From assembly GCF_964022235.1 (NCBI RefSeq), contig NZ_CAXHZL010000008.1, positions 116,050-180,049 on the forward strand: a DNA stretch of 64,000 bases, given 5' to 3'. A program made the position numbers and the translations under genes. The notes below the pieces were generated by a model. That model was not told where the DNA came from, ran no database searches, and saw only the letters and a program-made list of their open reading frames with translations. The stretch comes from Limimaricola sp964022235. Lineage in GTDB: Bacteria; Pseudomonadota; Alphaproteobacteria; Rhodobacterales; Rhodobacteraceae. This document shows positions 63,153 to 64,000 of the stretch, piece by piece (position 1 is the first letter of the stretch; each line of letters opens with the position of its first letter).

Positions 63153-63945
63153 ATGACTGACGCCGCGCTCAAGCGCCTCGAGCCGGGGCTGGTGCGGCTG
63201 CTGGCGCCCAACCCTTCGCCGCTGACCGGTCCGGGCACCAACAGTTACTTGGTGGGCCAGGACAGGCTCTGCGTCATCGACCCCGGCCCCGACGATCCGG
63301 CGCATCTGTCCGCATTGCTGGCGCAGATCGACGGACGGCCGGTCGAGGCGATTCTCGTCACCCATGCGCATCTTGATCACTCGGCTCTTGCGGGCGCTCT
63401 GTCACGGGCGACCAAGGCGCCGGTCTTCGGCTTTGGCACAGCCACCGCGGGACGCAGCGCAGTAATGCGTCGGCTTGCCGACGCCGGGCTGGGCGGTGGC
63501 GAGGGCCTCGACGGCGGATTCGTCCCCGACATGATCCTGCAGGACGGGGCGCGGATCCCGCTGGAGGACACGGTCCTGACGGCGCTGCACATGCCGGGGC
63601 ACATGGCCGGGCATCTGTGTTTTGCCTGGCGCGGAGCGGTGTTTTCCGGCGATCTCGTCATGGGGTGGTCGAGCACGTTGATCTCACCCCCGGACGGAGA
63701 TCTCGCGGCCTTCCGCGAGTCTTGTGCCCGGCTGCGGGCCCTTGATCCTCGGCGGCTCCACCCGGGTCACGGCGCACCAATCGAAGCCCCCGCCCCGCGC
63801 ATCGACTGGCTTCTTGCGCATCGTGCGAACCGAGAGGCCCAGATTCGCGCGGCATTGCGCGCGGGCCCGCTCGACGCGTCGGCGTTGACGGCGCAGCTCT
63901 ACGCCGATGTTCCCCCACAGCTGCACCCGGCAGCCCGGCGCAACG
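63153..63945 (+). CDS. Metallo-beta-lactamase-fold hydrolase, 3' end missing
   Basis: About 264 residues of a zinc hydrolase are present. The fold is shown by GTNSYLVG, VIDPGPDD, the metal motif HAHLDH (H71, H73, D75, H76), MPGHMAGHLCF and FSGDL. It matches MBL-fold hydrolases with a C-terminal winged-helix domain, of which the last part (LDASALTAQLYADV) is just starting. The real sequence stops at the poly-T run; beyond it the frame continues into adapter as FFFNDTATTEIYTLSLHD, which is an artefact. GAAAGGAAAA precedes the ATG. It is divergent from the kinase gene. Confidence 0.9.
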
Positions 63946-64000
63946 TTTTTTTTTTTAATGATACGGCGACCACCGAGATCTACACTCTTTCCCTACACGA
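63946..64000 (+). other. Sequencing artefact: poly-T plus Illumina P5 adapter
   Basis: Eleven T bases (63946-63956) are followed by 44 bases (63957-64000) that match the Illumina P5 adapter from its first base, AATGATACGGCGACCACCGA, through the start of the read 1 primer, ending CCCTACACGA. This is not genomic DNA. The window ends inside the adapter. Confidence 0.98.

Overview
The window is about 64 kb of GC-rich, gene-dense chromosome from an alphaproteobacterium, most likely a Rhodobacterales/Roseobacter-group member. Support comes from the dusB-ntrBC-ntrYX-trkAH-hfq-hflX cluster, the fused ispDF gene, PstA with an N-terminal insertion, DUF6456 and DUF6477 proteins typical of Rhodobacterales, NtrC and NtrX without the GAFTGA loop, and the many ATGA-type overlaps. 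No plasmid, prophage or CRISPR locus was seen. The only mobile element is one IS30-family copy. The last 44 bases are Illumina adapter, so the right edge is the damaged end of a draft contig.

Layout. 0-4 kb holds the phosphate module (pstC 3' end, pstA, pstB, phoU, phoB). 4-6 kb holds an IS30 element and a LuxR-type receptor without a LuxI. 6-9 kb holds rpsB-tsf and a beta-hydroxyacid dehydrogenase. 9-14 kb is accessory: a penicillin-acylase-family hydrolase, a DUF3140 protein, a VOC protein, a membrane-anchored LuxR-HTH regulator and an exported protein. 14-26 kb is the long leftward nitrogen/potassium/RNA-chaperone cluster. 26-32 kb holds ispDF-pgpA-pncC, a Coq10-like protein, two c-type cytochromes, lipA and a peroxiredoxin. 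32-36 kb holds divergent oxyR/katA, a GST-like protein and DUF6456. 37-41 kb holds DUF6477, an MttB-family methyltransferase, guaA and a FadL-like porin. 42-49 kb holds an EamA transporter, a P-loop ATPase, metA, a lipoprotein hydrolase, ppk2, a TetR regulator, a LuxR regulator and a PagL-like protein. 49-53 kb holds a polyamine-type ABC transporter without a binding protein, then rplM-rpsI. 53-57 kb holds a MocR regulator divergent from a DUF1127 gene, a thioesterase, a corrinoid protein with DUF1638, and sufE. 57-64 kb holds rnd, purMN, a CAU-anticodon tRNA, a membrane protein, an EnvZ-like kinase and a truncated metallo-beta-lactamase-fold gene.

How the genes work together. PhoB, PhoU and Pst form the phosphate uptake and sensing unit. 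NtrB/NtrC and NtrY/NtrX are two nitrogen-related two-component pairs co-transcribed with dusB; downstream lie the Trk potassium system, Hfq and HflX. OxyR and KatA form a peroxide response unit, with a peroxiredoxin nearby. The MttB-like enzyme and the separate corrinoid protein with DUF1638 suggest B12-dependent methyl transfer from a quaternary or tertiary amine; the substrate cannot be read from sequence. Most of the window is core metabolism. The best leads are regulatory: a repeat-rich MocR/DUF1127 operator, a hairpin overlapping a ribosome binding site, a structured leader before a LuxR gene, and three LuxR-type regulators with no synthase in view. I do not see strong evidence for a wholly new system.
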